In this document: positions 33,821 to 42,777 of the stretch, piece after piece
Position numbering within the stretch: position 1 is the stretch's first letter
Layout: every line of letters begins with the position of its first letter
Origin: Streptomyces guryensis
GTDB taxonomy: Bacteria; Actinomycetota; Actinomycetes; Streptomycetales; Streptomycetaceae
DNA length: 64,000 nt
Direction of reading: 5' to 3'
Assembly (NCBI RefSeq): GCF_021261325.1
Contig: NZ_JAJSBI010000017.1
Coordinates: forward strand, 124,001 to 188,000
Translations under genes and position numbers: made by a program
Notes under the pieces: model-generated
The model's database searches: none
Told to the model about the DNA's origin: nothing
The model's input: the letters and a program-made list of their open reading frames with translations, nothing else

Positions 33821-33945
33821 CGAAAAATGGGCCCCGGCCCAGAGGGCCAGGGCATCACCTGCTGGAGATCAAGACGTCGTCGGCGTCGGAGAGGTTGCTC
33901 CTGGGGCGCGGATCACTCCGTGGGGCGCGGACAACTCCATGCGGC

Positions 33946-34623
33946 TCAGTGCTGCTGGGCCTTCTGCGGCGTCGCCTCGCTCGGCCGAACGACCACGTAC
34001 CCGTCGCCCTGCAGCATCAGCTGCACGGCCTCCCCGCTGCCGCCGCGCAGCATCGATCCGATGGACTGCGAACGGTGCAGCGAGGTCTGCAGACCGGCCG
34101 TCCAGCCGACCACCGCATCCGTGTCCACGTACACCGGGAACTGCGCCGAGACCGGGATGACCAGCGGATTGCCCTCGCACACCAGACCCAGCCTGCCCTG
34201 CCCCGTGAAGACACTGTTGAACAGGCCGCCGCCGGCGATGCCCGCGCCCTTCACCGTCGAGATCCGGTACGACAACGAGGCGTCGAAACACAGGACGTTG
34301 CGGCCGTTGACGGTGAACTCGTCGCCGGGGTCGACCTCGACGATGAAACAGTTCTGCGCCTCGTGCGCGAACCAGGCCTCGCCCTGCCCGCGCACCGCCA
34401 TCAGCGGCAGCCCCTCCCCGGTGACCGCGCGCTTGAGCATGCCGCCCACGCCCTGGCCCTTGCGCTCGAACTGGAGGTTGCCGCGGTAGGCGACCATCGC
34501 ACCCTGGCGGGCGAGCATCTCGCCGTTGACCGCGTATTTGACGCACTTGGCGTTCTCGATCGTCATGCCGGGCGCGGCGGCCGGCTGGACCATGTGCTCG
34601 CTGGAGAAAAGGGAACCCTTCAT
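33946..34623 (-). CDS. AIM24 family protein
   Basis: A 225-residue all-beta protein of the AIM24/TerD-neighbour type. Conserved blocks: YAVNGEMLARQGAMVAYRG, GLPLMAVRGQGEAWFAHE, FIVEVDPGDEFTVNGRNVL and LFNSVFTGQGRLGLVCEG. The family (named from yeast mitochondria) includes bacterial proteins of unknown role found near tellurite-resistance type genes; here a TerD-domain gene is the upstream neighbour, which fits. Start ATG 34623 has AGGA nine bases before it. Confidence 0.88.
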   Translation of the reverse strand: MKGSLFSSEHMVQPAAAPGMTIENAKCVKYAVNGEMLARQGAMVAYRGNLQFERKGQGVGGMLKRAVTGEGLPLMAVRGQGEAWFAHEAQNCFIVEVDPGDEFTVNGRNVLCFDASLSYRISTVKGAGIAGGGLFNSVFTGQGRLGLVCEGNPLVIPVSAQFPVYVDTDAVVGWTAGLQTSLHRSQSIGSMLRGGSGEAVQLMLQGDGYVVVRPSEATPQKAQQH

Positions 34624-34687
34624 GCGGGCATCCTGTCCCGGAAGATTCCGTTCCGCCAAGATCGCGGGGAGGTTCGGTTCCCGGTGG

Positions 34688-36169
34688 TCAGGCGCCGAAC
34701 AGCTGGGTCCAGTACATGCCTGCAGGGCCGCCGCCCGCGAAACCGATCCCGATGTGCGTGAAGTCGGGCTTGAGGATGTTGGCGCGATGGCCGGGACTGT
34801 TCATCCAGCCGTCCACGACCTCGGCGGGGGAGCGCTGGCCACAGGCTATGTTCTCGCCGATCGAGCGCTGTCGCGCACCCGCGGCGGCGGCCCGGTCCCA
34901 GGGGCGGCTTCCTTCCGGTGACGTGTGCGAGTAGAAGGCGCGGGCCACCATGTCCACGCTGTGCGCCTGTGCCGCGGTGGTGAGGAGGGGGTCGGTGGCC
35001 AGGGGCGGCAGACCGGCCCGTGCGCGCTCCCGGTTGGTGAGGTCGACGACCTGCGCCGCCGTGCTCGCCAGGCCGCCCGCAGTGAGCGGCCTGGCCCAGA
35101 GCGCGGCCCAGTACACGTCCCCCGACCGGCCGTCGCCGACGTACGCCAGGCCGGCATGCACGAAGTCCGGGTCGCACAGGGTGCGGCCGGGCTGCTCCTC
35201 GCTCAGGCAGTACTGGACGAACTCGGCGGGCGTGCGCGGACCGGAGACCAGGTGCTCGCCGATGGTGAGATACGTGTATCCGGCGGCCGTGACGCGCTGG
35301 TGGACGGAGACGCCGTCCTGGCTCTCCACACCGAGGCGGCCTGCCCTGGCCATGGCGCCGGCGTGGGCGCGGGCCGCCGATGCCAGGCGGGCGTCGAAGG
35401 CGACAGGCGGGGAACCGGACGCGGCACGGGCGGAGTTGACCAGACCGAGGCAGCCGTCCGGATCGGTGGAGTTCGGGGCGGCGGGCGCGCCCGGGGCGGG
35501 GGAGTGGGAGCGGGGGGCCGCCGGTGACGAGAACGTCGGCAGGGTTCCGGTGCGCGGTGACGGCGGGGCAACGGCTCGGGATGGCGAGGTCGGCGGCGAC
35601 GCCGGTGTCGGGGCCGTGGCCCGGCTCCCGGGTGCCTGTCGCGTCGCAGACCTGGGCCGGTGCCGGTGTGCCGTCGCCGCCCCGGCCCCGTCGTCGAGGA
35701 CGTCCACGCCGAAGTCCCGCGCAAGCCCGGCGAGCCCGTCGGCGTAGCCCTGCCCCAGCGCCCGCAGCTTCCAGCCGCCGCCCCGCCGGTAGATCTCCGC
35801 GAGCAGCAGGACGGTCTCCTGCCCCGGGCGTGGCGGGGCGAAGCGGGCGAGGGGGCGGCCGCCCGGAGCCGAGACATGGAGCGTGGGTGCGGGCAGGCGG
35901 CCCAGGGGAGTGCCGGGCTCGGCCGGGCTGACGACCACCGTGACCCTGGTGGCTCCCGGGCGCAGCCTCGGCGGGTCGACGGTGAGAGTGCCGCCGTCGA
36001 GTCGGGCGCCCGGGGCGGATGCCTGGTTGTAGAACACGAAGTCGCCGTCGCCGCGGACCCTGCCCCCGTCGTCCGTGATCAGCGCGGACACATCGAAGGG
36101 GCCGGGCACCCGGACGGTCACGGCGCCGTCCGGCAGGGGCATGTTGCCCCCGGGCACCAACTCGCTCAT
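34688..36169 (-). CDS. TerD domain fused to two CAP/SCP domains
   Basis: A 493-residue fusion. Residues about 1-155 are a TerD-type stress domain (MSELVPGGNMPLPDG, GGRVRGDGDFVFYNQASAP, ETVLLLAEIYRRGGGWKLRALG with its calcium-binding Asp/Asn pattern). A Pro/Thr/Ser/Ala-rich linker (about 170-245) leads to two CAP (SCP/PR1) domains: 250-370 (CLGLVNSARAASG ... ARAHAGAMA ... GEHLVSGP) and 375-493 (VVDLTNRERARAGLPPL ... AQAHSVDM ... HTSPEGSRPW ... GENIACGQRSP ... SPGHRANIL). There is no signal peptide, although CAP domains are normally extracytoplasmic. ATG 36169 is taken because TerD homology begins there; GTG 36196 is possible. Confidence 0.82.
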   Translation of the reverse strand: MSELVPGGNMPLPDGAVTVRVPGPFDVSALITDDGGRVRGDGDFVFYNQASAPGARLDGGTLTVDPPRLRPGATRVTVVVSPAEPGTPLGRLPAPTLHVSAPGGRPLARFAPPRPGQETVLLLAEIYRRGGGWKLRALGQGYADGLAGLARDFGVDVLDDGAGAATAHRHRPRSATRQAPGSRATAPTPASPPTSPSRAVAPPSPRTGTLPTFSSPAAPRSHSPAPGAPAAPNSTDPDGCLGLVNSARAASGSPPVAFDARLASAARAHAGAMARAGRLGVESQDGVSVHQRVTAAGYTYLTIGEHLVSGPRTPAEFVQYCLSEEQPGRTLCDPDFVHAGLAYVGDGRSGDVYWAALWARPLTAGGLASTAAQVVDLTNRERARAGLPPLATDPLLTTAAQAHSVDMVARAFYSHTSPEGSRPWDRAAAAGARQRSIGENIACGQRSPAEVVDGWMNSPGHRANILKPDFTHIGIGFAGGGPAGMYWTQLFGA

Positions 36170-36250
36170 CCCCGCCGCCCTGGTGTCGTCGCTCACGCCT
36201 CGAAGACTCCACCGGAGAACGTCCACCGGAGCGGCCGGGTTCCCGCCGGC

Positions 36251-37453
36251 TCAGTCCCGGGCGATCCCGGGAGCGATGTCCTCGTAGCGCTCGACGGGCG
36301 GTGCGGCGCGCAGTGCCTTCGACTGCTTCCCGCAGAAGGCGGACTCCAGCGTGCCCACCATCGTGTTGAGCACGGAGACGTTGTTGGACGTGGTGGCCAC
36401 GGCCGTGAAGCTGCGCCGGCCGTCCTTCGTGGCGAACGCGTACGTGTAGTAGCCCTGGACGGAGCCCGTGTGCCCGTACACCGAGATCCCGCAGGACAGG
36501 TCGCGGCGCCGCAGCCCCAGCCCGTACGCCTGGTTGGTGCCGGCCGGCACCATGCGCTCCATCTGCCGCAGCTGCGCGGGCGACGTCAGCCGGCCGCCGA
36601 GCAGGGCGGAGAGGAAGGTGTTCAGATCCCGTGTGGTGGAGATGACCGCGCCCGCGCTCTGGGCCCACGACATCGTCTGCTCGGTGGCGTCGACCAGGGG
36701 CGCGCCCTTCTCGTCCGGCGTGAGATAGCCGCTGGCGTGGCGGCCGGGGATCCGGGCGCCGGGGTGGACGTAGAAGGTGTCGCGCAGTTTCAGCGGCTTG
36801 AAGATGCGGTTCTCGTACTCCGTCCGTACGGAGTGGCCGGTCAGCTTCTCGATGAGCATGCCGGCGACGATGAAGTTGGTGTTGGAGTACGAGTACGCGG
36901 CGCCCGGCGCGCTGGTGCGGGGGTGCCACAGCGAGCGCTTCACGAGCTCGCGGTAGGTGAAGACCTTGTTGCGGACCTCCTGGAAGCCGGGGACCGTCTT
37001 CGCGAACATGGTGTTCGTGTAGTCGTACAGGCCGCTCCGCTGGCCCAGAATCTCGCGCACCGTGATCGTGCGGTCCGGCAGCAGTCCCGGCAGATACCGG
37101 TCGACCGGGGCGTCGAGCCTCAGCGTGCCCTCGTCCGCCAGTTGCAGCAGCACCACGGTCGTGAAGGTCTTGGTGACGCTGCCGATACGGAACCGGTCGG
37201 CGTTGCTGATCGACCGTCTGCTCTTGTGGTCGGCCACGCCCATGGCGGCCCTTTCGACGGTGCCGCGGTCGTCGATCCGGGCGATCGCGCCGGGTGCGCC
37301 CTGTTTCAGCGCCGTGACGAGGCGGCCCTGAAGGGTGGTCAGGTCGGGCTTCGGCAGCGGCACGGCGGGAGTGGCGTGCGAGGGGACCGCGAGCAGGGAG
37401 AGCACGACCGTTCCCAGGACCGTGCCCTTGGATGCGAGATGGGTCACATTCAC
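36251..37453 (-). CDS. Secreted D-Ala-D-Ala carboxypeptidase-type serine hydrolase
   Basis: A 400-residue exported serine hydrolase (class C beta-lactamase/DD-peptidase fold). A signal peptide (KGTVLGTVVLSLLAVPSHA) precedes the catalytic motifs: IGSVTKTFT (Ser-x-x-Lys), YSYSNTNF (Tyr-x-Asn) and VYGHTGSVQGY (His-Thr-Gly). It resembles the R61-type DD-carboxypeptidase of Streptomyces, but may equally be a peptidase or esterase. The start is GTG 37453 or TTG 37462; GTG has better spacing from GAAAG. Divergent from the metalloprotease with a 256-bp AT-rich gap. Confidence 0.87.
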   Translation of the reverse strand: MNVTHLASKGTVLGTVVLSLLAVPSHATPAVPLPKPDLTTLQGRLVTALKQGAPGAIARIDDRGTVERAAMGVADHKSRRSISNADRFRIGSVTKTFTTVVLLQLADEGTLRLDAPVDRYLPGLLPDRTITVREILGQRSGLYDYTNTMFAKTVPGFQEVRNKVFTYRELVKRSLWHPRTSAPGAAYSYSNTNFIVAGMLIEKLTGHSVRTEYENRIFKPLKLRDTFYVHPGARIPGRHASGYLTPDEKGAPLVDATEQTMSWAQSAGAVISTTRDLNTFLSALLGGRLTSPAQLRQMERMVPAGTNQAYGLGLRRRDLSCGISVYGHTGSVQGYYTYAFATKDGRRSFTAVATTSNNVSVLNTMVGTLESAFCGKQSKALRAAPPVERYEDIAPGIARD

Positions 37454-37552
37454 GTGAGGCAACTTTCTTCCGTGTCGTCACATCTCCACAGTCGACGCAC
37501 AGTTGGTCACCCACTGATCACTGAGCGATGTGGATTTGCAAAGTATTGCCAT

Positions 37553-37573
37553 ATATCGCACGGAAAGCGATAT
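37553..37573. promoter_or_regulatory. Dyad in the AT-rich region before the metalloprotease
   Basis: ATATCGC-ACGGAAA-GCGATAT is a perfect 7-bp inverted repeat in the unusually AT-rich stretch 37530-37590 between the divergent serine hydrolase and M4 protease genes. Promoters for one or both probably lie here. The identity of a regulator is unknown. Confidence 0.5.
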
Positions 37574-37709
37574 TTTAGTCTTTACATGGACATGACTCGT
37601 CCGAAAGGGTTTCTTACCGGGGCCCGACCAGCCCCCATGGCGCTCAACGAAGCCATGCGTCAAGGCGGTTGGTGATCCCGGCCGCCTTGCAAGGAAGGAA
37701 CCCTCATCA

Positions 37710-39512
37710 GTGCGTAGACCGCACATACGCAGCGTGGCGGTCGCCGTCGCTGTGACGACGGCCGCCACGGGCCTGGCCGGCACCGCCTTCGGCACCACCA
37801 CGGGGACGGGTCACACCGCTGCCACCGCCGGCACCTCGGCCGCGTCCGTGGTGTCCGCCGCCCGCGCCGCCGCCTTCGCCCACTCCTCCGCGACCGGCGT
37901 CTCCCAGGGTGACGAACTGCAGGCCGAGGACGTCATGATCGACCCGGAGGGTGCCCGGCACGTCCGGTTCACCCGGGCGCATCAGGGCATGCAGGTGCTC
38001 GGCGGCGACCTCGTCGTCCACCTGACCAGGCAGCTGACCTACGCGGGTGTCACACGGGCCGCCGGACACACGGTCAAGCCCGCCGCCACCTCCGCCAAGG
38101 TGTCGGCCGCCGAGGCCCAGCAGAAGGCGGCCTCGGCCGCCAAGGGCGACGCCGGTACCGCCGAACTCGTCGTGGACGCCCGTGACGGCGCCTCGGCCCT
38201 CGCCTACCAGGTGCCGGTCAGCGACAGCGGCACCACCGAGGGCGGCGGCTCCCGGACGGTCGTCATCGACGCCGTCACCGGCAAGGTGCGCAGCAACACG
38301 CCCGACAGCGACGAGTTCCTCTCGCCCGCGCTGCTCGACACCCTGCGCGAGCGCGGCGAGAAGCTCGACCCCGCCACGGGCGCCGGTGCGCAGACGGCCG
38401 GACTCGCGGCCGCGTCGGCCTCGTCCGCGGCCGGTGCCACCCGCTATCCGTCGACGGCCCACGGCACCGGCAAGTCCCTCTTCGTCGGCACGGTCCCGCT
38501 GACCACCACCCGCACGGCCCGCACCACCTACCTCCTCAAGGACCCGACCCGCTGGGGCACCGAGACCCGGGACGCCAAGGGCCAGGAGCTGGAGAACTTC
38601 GCGCGCGGCAAGAAGATCACCACCACCAACGACGTCTTCGGCAACGGCAAGGTCACCAGCCGCAACACCGCCGCCGCCGACGCCCAGTACGGCGTCACCG
38701 AGACCCTGGACTTCTACAAGAAGACCTTCGGCCGCAAGGGCATCGAGAACAACGGCAAGGGCGCCCGCGCCATGGTCCACTTCGGCAACAAGGTGGCCAA
38801 CGCGTTCTGGGACTCGACCTGTGACTGCATGCTCTACGGTGACGGTGACGGCGACACGTTCAAGAAGCCGCTGGTCGCCCTGGACGTCTCCGGCCACGAG
38901 CTGACCCACGGCGTCGTGGACGCCACCGCCAAGCTGGAGCCCACCCGCGTCGACGCGGAGGGCAACCAGTACGGCGAGCCGGGCGCGCTGAACGAGTCAC
39001 TCGCCGACGTCTTCGGCTCCAACGTCGAGTTCTTCGCGAACAACGCGTCGGACAAGCCGGACTACCTCATCGGCGAGAAGATGGGCCTGGCCCAGAAGTT
39101 CCTGCGCCGCCTGGACCACCCGTCCCTGGACCGGCTCGAGGGCACCATCGACTACTGGTCGCCCGAGGCGTACGACGCCGAGGTGCACGCCGGCTCCGGC
39201 GTCTCCTCGCACGCGTACTACCTGCTCGCCGAGGGCAGCGGCCAGAAGACGATCGGCGGCGTGAAGTACGACTCGCCGACCTATGACGGCTCGACGGTCA
39301 AGGGCATCGGCCGGGCCAAGGCCACGGCCATCTTCTACCGGGCCCTGACCCGCTACATGGTCTCCACGACCGACTTCCACGACGCGCGCGACGCGACGCT
39401 GAAGGCGGCCAAGGACCTCTACGGGGCGAACAGCACGGAGTACAAGACGGTGGACCAGGCCTGGGCCGCCGTCAACGTCACCCCGGCCAACACTCCGGCC
39501 GCGCACCGCTGA
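37710..39512 (+). CDS. Secreted M4 (thermolysin-type) metalloprotease
   Basis: A 600-residue zinc protease with a signal peptide (SVAVAVAVTTAATGLAGTAFG), an FTP/PepSY-type propeptide (about 35-220) and the M4 catalytic domain. The zinc site is SGHELTHGV plus the Glu in GALNESLADVFG; the catalytic His is in SGVSSHAYYLLAEG. It is made as a proenzyme, autoprocessed outside the cell, and would digest proteins. The start is GTG 37710 behind AAGGAAGG, which is further away than usual. It ends at a strong terminator. Confidence 0.93.
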   Translation: MRRPHIRSVAVAVAVTTAATGLAGTAFGTTTGTGHTAATAGTSAASVVSAARAAAFAHSSATGVSQGDELQAEDVMIDPEGARHVRFTRAHQGMQVLGGDLVVHLTRQLTYAGVTRAAGHTVKPAATSAKVSAAEAQQKAASAAKGDAGTAELVVDARDGASALAYQVPVSDSGTTEGGGSRTVVIDAVTGKVRSNTPDSDEFLSPALLDTLRERGEKLDPATGAGAQTAGLAAASASSAAGATRYPSTAHGTGKSLFVGTVPLTTTRTARTTYLLKDPTRWGTETRDAKGQELENFARGKKITTTNDVFGNGKVTSRNTAAADAQYGVTETLDFYKKTFGRKGIENNGKGARAMVHFGNKVANAFWDSTCDCMLYGDGDGDTFKKPLVALDVSGHELTHGVVDATAKLEPTRVDAEGNQYGEPGALNESLADVFGSNVEFFANNASDKPDYLIGEKMGLAQKFLRRLDHPSLDRLEGTIDYWSPEAYDAEVHAGSGVSSHAYYLLAEGSGQKTIGGVKYDSPTYDGSTVKGIGRAKATAIFYRALTRYMVSTTDFHDARDATLKAAKDLYGANSTEYKTVDQAWAAVNVTPANTPAAHR

Positions 39513-39532
39513 CCGCGGAGCGATGACACCGG

Positions 39533-39564
39533 TCCGGGCGCCCCTGTCAGGTGGGGCGCCCGGA
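39533..39564. terminator. Terminator of the M4 protease
   Basis: TCCGGGCGCCCC and its exact complement (39533-39544, 39553-39564) with an 8-base loop, 20 bp after the stop. Confidence 0.9.
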
Positions 39565-39654
39565 TCAGGTCCACTCCGCTCGACCTCCCTCCGGCACCGA
39601 CCCGGCACCGACATCGCCGGATGAGCTGCCAACAGTGGATCCACGCCGGTCATT

Positions 39655-39736
39655 TGAAGGTCACCGGAACCTCACAGTCAACCTTCAGACGATTCCTGTT
39701 TCTTTCATTGACAGCGGAAAATAAGAGCCATAGGTT
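39655..39736 (+). promoter_or_regulatory. Promoter of the ROK gene, probably leaderless, with a flanking dyad
   Basis: TTGACA (39708-39713), a 17-base spacer and TAGGTT (39731-39736) form a near-consensus housekeeping promoter. The predicted start of transcription falls at the ATG (39744), so the mRNA would be leaderless, in keeping with the absence of a ribosome site. Upstream TGAAGGT (39655-39661) and ACCTTCA (39681-39687) form a dyad that could be an operator. Confidence 0.65.
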
Positions 39737-39743
39737 CCCGGCC

Positions 39744-40931
39744 ATGCGCTCGACCTCCCGCACCGAGACGTTCCCGGCCCACACGCCGGCCGCCTCGCAG
39801 ATTTTCACCACCGTCCTGTCCCACGGCCCCCTGACCCGCCTGGAGGCGGCCCGGCGGGCCGGGCTGTCCGCGGCCGCCGTCACCAAGGCCGTCCGTCCGC
39901 TGCTGGCGGACGGATACCTGGTGGAGGCCGCCGACGAGGGGGCCCGCCCGGCCCTGGGGCGCCCCGCGAGCCTGGTGCGTGTGGACGGCGGACGCGCTCT
40001 GTTCATCGGTGTCAAGGTGACCGGCGGGGAACTCATCGGTGTGCTGACCGACCTGTGCTGCCGTATCCGCCTCGCCCGGCGTGTCCCGCTGACGGACAGG
40101 GCGACCAGGGCCGTGCTGGCCTCCACGGCGGAACTGGCGCACGAACTGCTCGTCGAGGCCGAGGACTTCGGCGCCCCGGTCCTTGGCCTCGGCGTCGCCG
40201 TCTCCGGCGAGGTCGACCGCGCCGAAGGGGCCGTCCGCTACTCGCCCTTCCTCGACTGGCGGGACGTTCCGCTCGCCGAACTCGCCGCCACGACCACGGG
40301 GTTGCCCGTCACCGTCGAGAACGACGTCCGCGCGCTGACCGTCGCCGAGCAGTGGTTCGGCGCCGGCGCGGGCCTCTCCGACTTCGCCGTGGTGACCGTC
40401 GGCGCCGGCATCGGCTGCGGGCTCGTGGTGAACGGCCGGGTCGTCGCCGGAGCGCACGGCGTGGCCGGCGAGATCGGCCATGTCACCGTCGACCCGGCCG
40501 GCCCGCCCTGCCACTGCGGCAACCGCGGCTGCGTGGAGGCGATCGCCGGGGAGGCGGCGATCGTCAGCCGGATCCGCGAGGCCACGGGCATCCCGGTCGC
40601 CGACGCCACCGAGGCCGTACGGCTCGCGCACCAGGGCGTCGCCGGAGTACGGGAGGTGTACGCCAGGGCGGGCGAGGCCATCGGCCGGGGCATCGCCACC
40701 GTCGCCAACCTCCTCGGCCCCGAACGCGTGATCATCTCCGGCGAGGGGCTAGCCGCCTACGACCTGTTCGCCGAACAGATCCGCGACGCCTTCACCGCGG
40801 CCGCCTTCGGCTCCGCCGCCCGGTGCGACGTACAGACCCGCCCGCTGCCCTTCGAGGAGTGGGCCCGCGGGGCAGCCGCCACCGCCATCCAGTCCTTCAT
40901 CTCCTCGGATCACCCGCACCTGAGCCGCTGA
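39744..40931 (+). CDS. ROK-family transcriptional regulator
   Basis: A 395-residue ROK repressor. The N-terminal winged helix is seen in FTTVLSHGPLTRLEAARRAGLSAAAVTKAVR; the ROK sugar-kinase-like domain has GLGVAVSGEVD, VENDVRALTVAEQ, GAGIGCGLVVNG, and the zinc motif CHCGNRGCVEAIAG. It should sense a sugar or sugar phosphate and control the genes after it (GH27 26 bp downstream). The ATG at 39744 is taken because of the promoter at that position. Confidence 0.9.
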   Translation: MRSTSRTETFPAHTPAASQIFTTVLSHGPLTRLEAARRAGLSAAAVTKAVRPLLADGYLVEAADEGARPALGRPASLVRVDGGRALFIGVKVTGGELIGVLTDLCCRIRLARRVPLTDRATRAVLASTAELAHELLVEAEDFGAPVLGLGVAVSGEVDRAEGAVRYSPFLDWRDVPLAELAATTTGLPVTVENDVRALTVAEQWFGAGAGLSDFAVVTVGAGIGCGLVVNGRVVAGAHGVAGEIGHVTVDPAGPPCHCGNRGCVEAIAGEAAIVSRIREATGIPVADATEAVRLAHQGVAGVREVYARAGEAIGRGIATVANLLGPERVIISGEGLAAYDLFAEQIRDAFTAAAFGSAARCDVQTRPLPFEEWARGAAATAIQSFISSDHPHLSR

Positions 40932-40957
40932 ACCGACACCCCCTGGAGGTACGACCC

Positions 40958-42757
40958 ATGCGGTCACCCTCGTACGCCGTCATGCCCGCACGCACCCTGA
41001 GAACCGTGATGGTCCTGGCCCTCGCCGCAGGTGCCGTCACCCTCGAGCCCGCGGCCCACGCGGACACCGCCGACGCGTCTGTCGCCGCGGCCAAGCCCTA
41101 TATGGGCTGGTCGAGTTGGAGCATGCAGTCGTCCAAGTACCCCGGCCTCAACCCGGACGGCGACTACAGCTATCTCACCGAGGCCAACGTCGACAAGCAG
41201 ACCGACGCCCTGGCCGCCAAGCTGAAGAAGTACGGCTACGACTACGTCAACATCGACGCCGGCTGGTGGCGCGACAACACCTGGAAGCCCGAGTACGACC
41301 GGTACGGCCGACAGCAGGCCGACCCGAAGCGCTTCCCCAGCGGTATGAAGGCCGTGGCCGACCGCATCCACGCCAAGGGCCTCAAGGCCGGCATCTACCT
41401 CCCCGCAGGGCTGGAGAAGGAGGCCTACGGCGAGGGGAAGACGCCGATCTGGAACGCCGGCGGCTGCACCACGGCCGACATCGTCTACGGCGACCTTCGC
41501 ACCACCAACGGCTGGGACAGCTCCTACAAACTCGACTTCTCCCGCCCCTGCACCCAGAAGTACATAGACTCCCAGGCCCGGTTGATCGCGGGCTGGGGCT
41601 ACGACTTCCTCAAGCTCGACGGCGTCGGACCCGGCTCCGGAAAGAGCGGTGACCAATACGACAACGTTGCCGATGTCGCCGCCTGGCACCAGGCGATCGC
41701 CGCCACCGGGCGTCCCGTCCACCTGGAACTCTCCTGGTCGCTCGACATCGGACACGCCGCCGACTGGCAGAAGTACTCCCAGGGCTGGCGCATCGACACC
41801 GACGTCGAGTGCTACTGCAACACCCTCGTCAGCTGGGAGAACTCCGTCGACGACCGCTGGGACGACGCCCCCGGCTGGACCCGCCACGCCGGCCCCGGCG
41901 GCTGGAACGACCTCGACTCCCTCGATGTCGGCAACGGCGCCATGGACGGCCTGACCAAGGCCGAGCGGCAGAGCTACGCCACCCTGTGGGCCATCGCCAA
42001 GTCGCCCCTCTTCACCGGCGACGACCTCACCCGCCTCGACTCATACGGCGTCTCCCTGCTGACCAACAAGGAGGTCATCGCGCTCAACCAGGGCGACACC
42101 CCGCCCGCGCGCCCGATCACCCCCTCCGACCCGCAGCAGGTATGGGCTGCGAAGAACCCCGACGGCACCTACACCGTCGCCCTGTTCAACCTCGCCGACA
42201 GCCCCGCCACCGTCTCCGCCTCCTGGGCCTTGCTCGGCTTCACCGGCAAGGCCGCCGTGCGCGACCTGTGGAACCACGAGAACCTCGGCACCTACATGGA
42301 CAAGGTCGCCCAGGCGCTGCCCGCCCACGGCTCCCGACTGTTCACCGTCACCCCGCACGGCAGCCCGCTCACCACCACCGGCTACGAGGCCGAGTCGCCG
42401 TCGAACACCCTTGCCGGAAACGCCTCCGTCGCCGACTGCTCCGCCTGCTCGGGCGGCCACAAGGTCGGCAACCTCTACCTCGGCGGAAAACTCAGCTTCC
42501 AGGACGTCGTCGTCGACAAGGCCGGCACCTACCAGGTGAAGATCGCCTACGTCAGCGGCGACGCCCGTTCGGTCGCCATCTCCGCCGACGGGGGCGGCGC
42601 CACCAGTCACAGGTTCCCGTCCACCGGCGACTGGGGAACGGCCGAAACGGTCAGCGTGCCGTTGACCCTCAAGTCGGGCTCCAACACGATCACCTTCGAC
42701 AGCGGCAACAGCTACGCGCCGGACATCGACCGGATCGACGTACCGAAGTCGTCCTGA
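40958..42757 (+). CDS. Secreted GH27 glycosidase (alpha-galactosidase / beta-L-arabinopyranosidase type) with CBM35-like domain
   Basis: A 599-residue exported enzyme with a signal peptide (VMVLALAAGAVTLEPAAHA). The GH27 barrel (about 45-360) has YMGWSSWSMQ, DYVNIDAGWW, YDFLKLDGVG with the nucleophile Asp, and WRIDTDVECY with the acid/base Asp. An all-beta C-terminal domain follows, and the last 130 residues (YEAESPSNTLAGNA ... IDRIDVPKSS) are a CBM6/35-type carbohydrate-binding module. GH27 members of Streptomyces include alpha-galactosidases and a beta-L-arabinopyranosidase; the substrate cannot be told from motifs. ATG 40958 has GGAGGT. Confidence 0.9.
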   Translation: MRSPSYAVMPARTLRTVMVLALAAGAVTLEPAAHADTADASVAAAKPYMGWSSWSMQSSKYPGLNPDGDYSYLTEANVDKQTDALAAKLKKYGYDYVNIDAGWWRDNTWKPEYDRYGRQQADPKRFPSGMKAVADRIHAKGLKAGIYLPAGLEKEAYGEGKTPIWNAGGCTTADIVYGDLRTTNGWDSSYKLDFSRPCTQKYIDSQARLIAGWGYDFLKLDGVGPGSGKSGDQYDNVADVAAWHQAIAATGRPVHLELSWSLDIGHAADWQKYSQGWRIDTDVECYCNTLVSWENSVDDRWDDAPGWTRHAGPGGWNDLDSLDVGNGAMDGLTKAERQSYATLWAIAKSPLFTGDDLTRLDSYGVSLLTNKEVIALNQGDTPPARPITPSDPQQVWAAKNPDGTYTVALFNLADSPATVSASWALLGFTGKAAVRDLWNHENLGTYMDKVAQALPAHGSRLFTVTPHGSPLTTTGYEAESPSNTLAGNASVADCSACSGGHKVGNLYLGGKLSFQDVVVDKAGTYQVKIAYVSGDARSVAISADGGGATSHRFPSTGDWGTAETVSVPLTLKSGSNTITFDSGNSYAPDIDRIDVPKSS

Positions 42758-42777
42758 ACGACCCACCAGGAGCCGCC

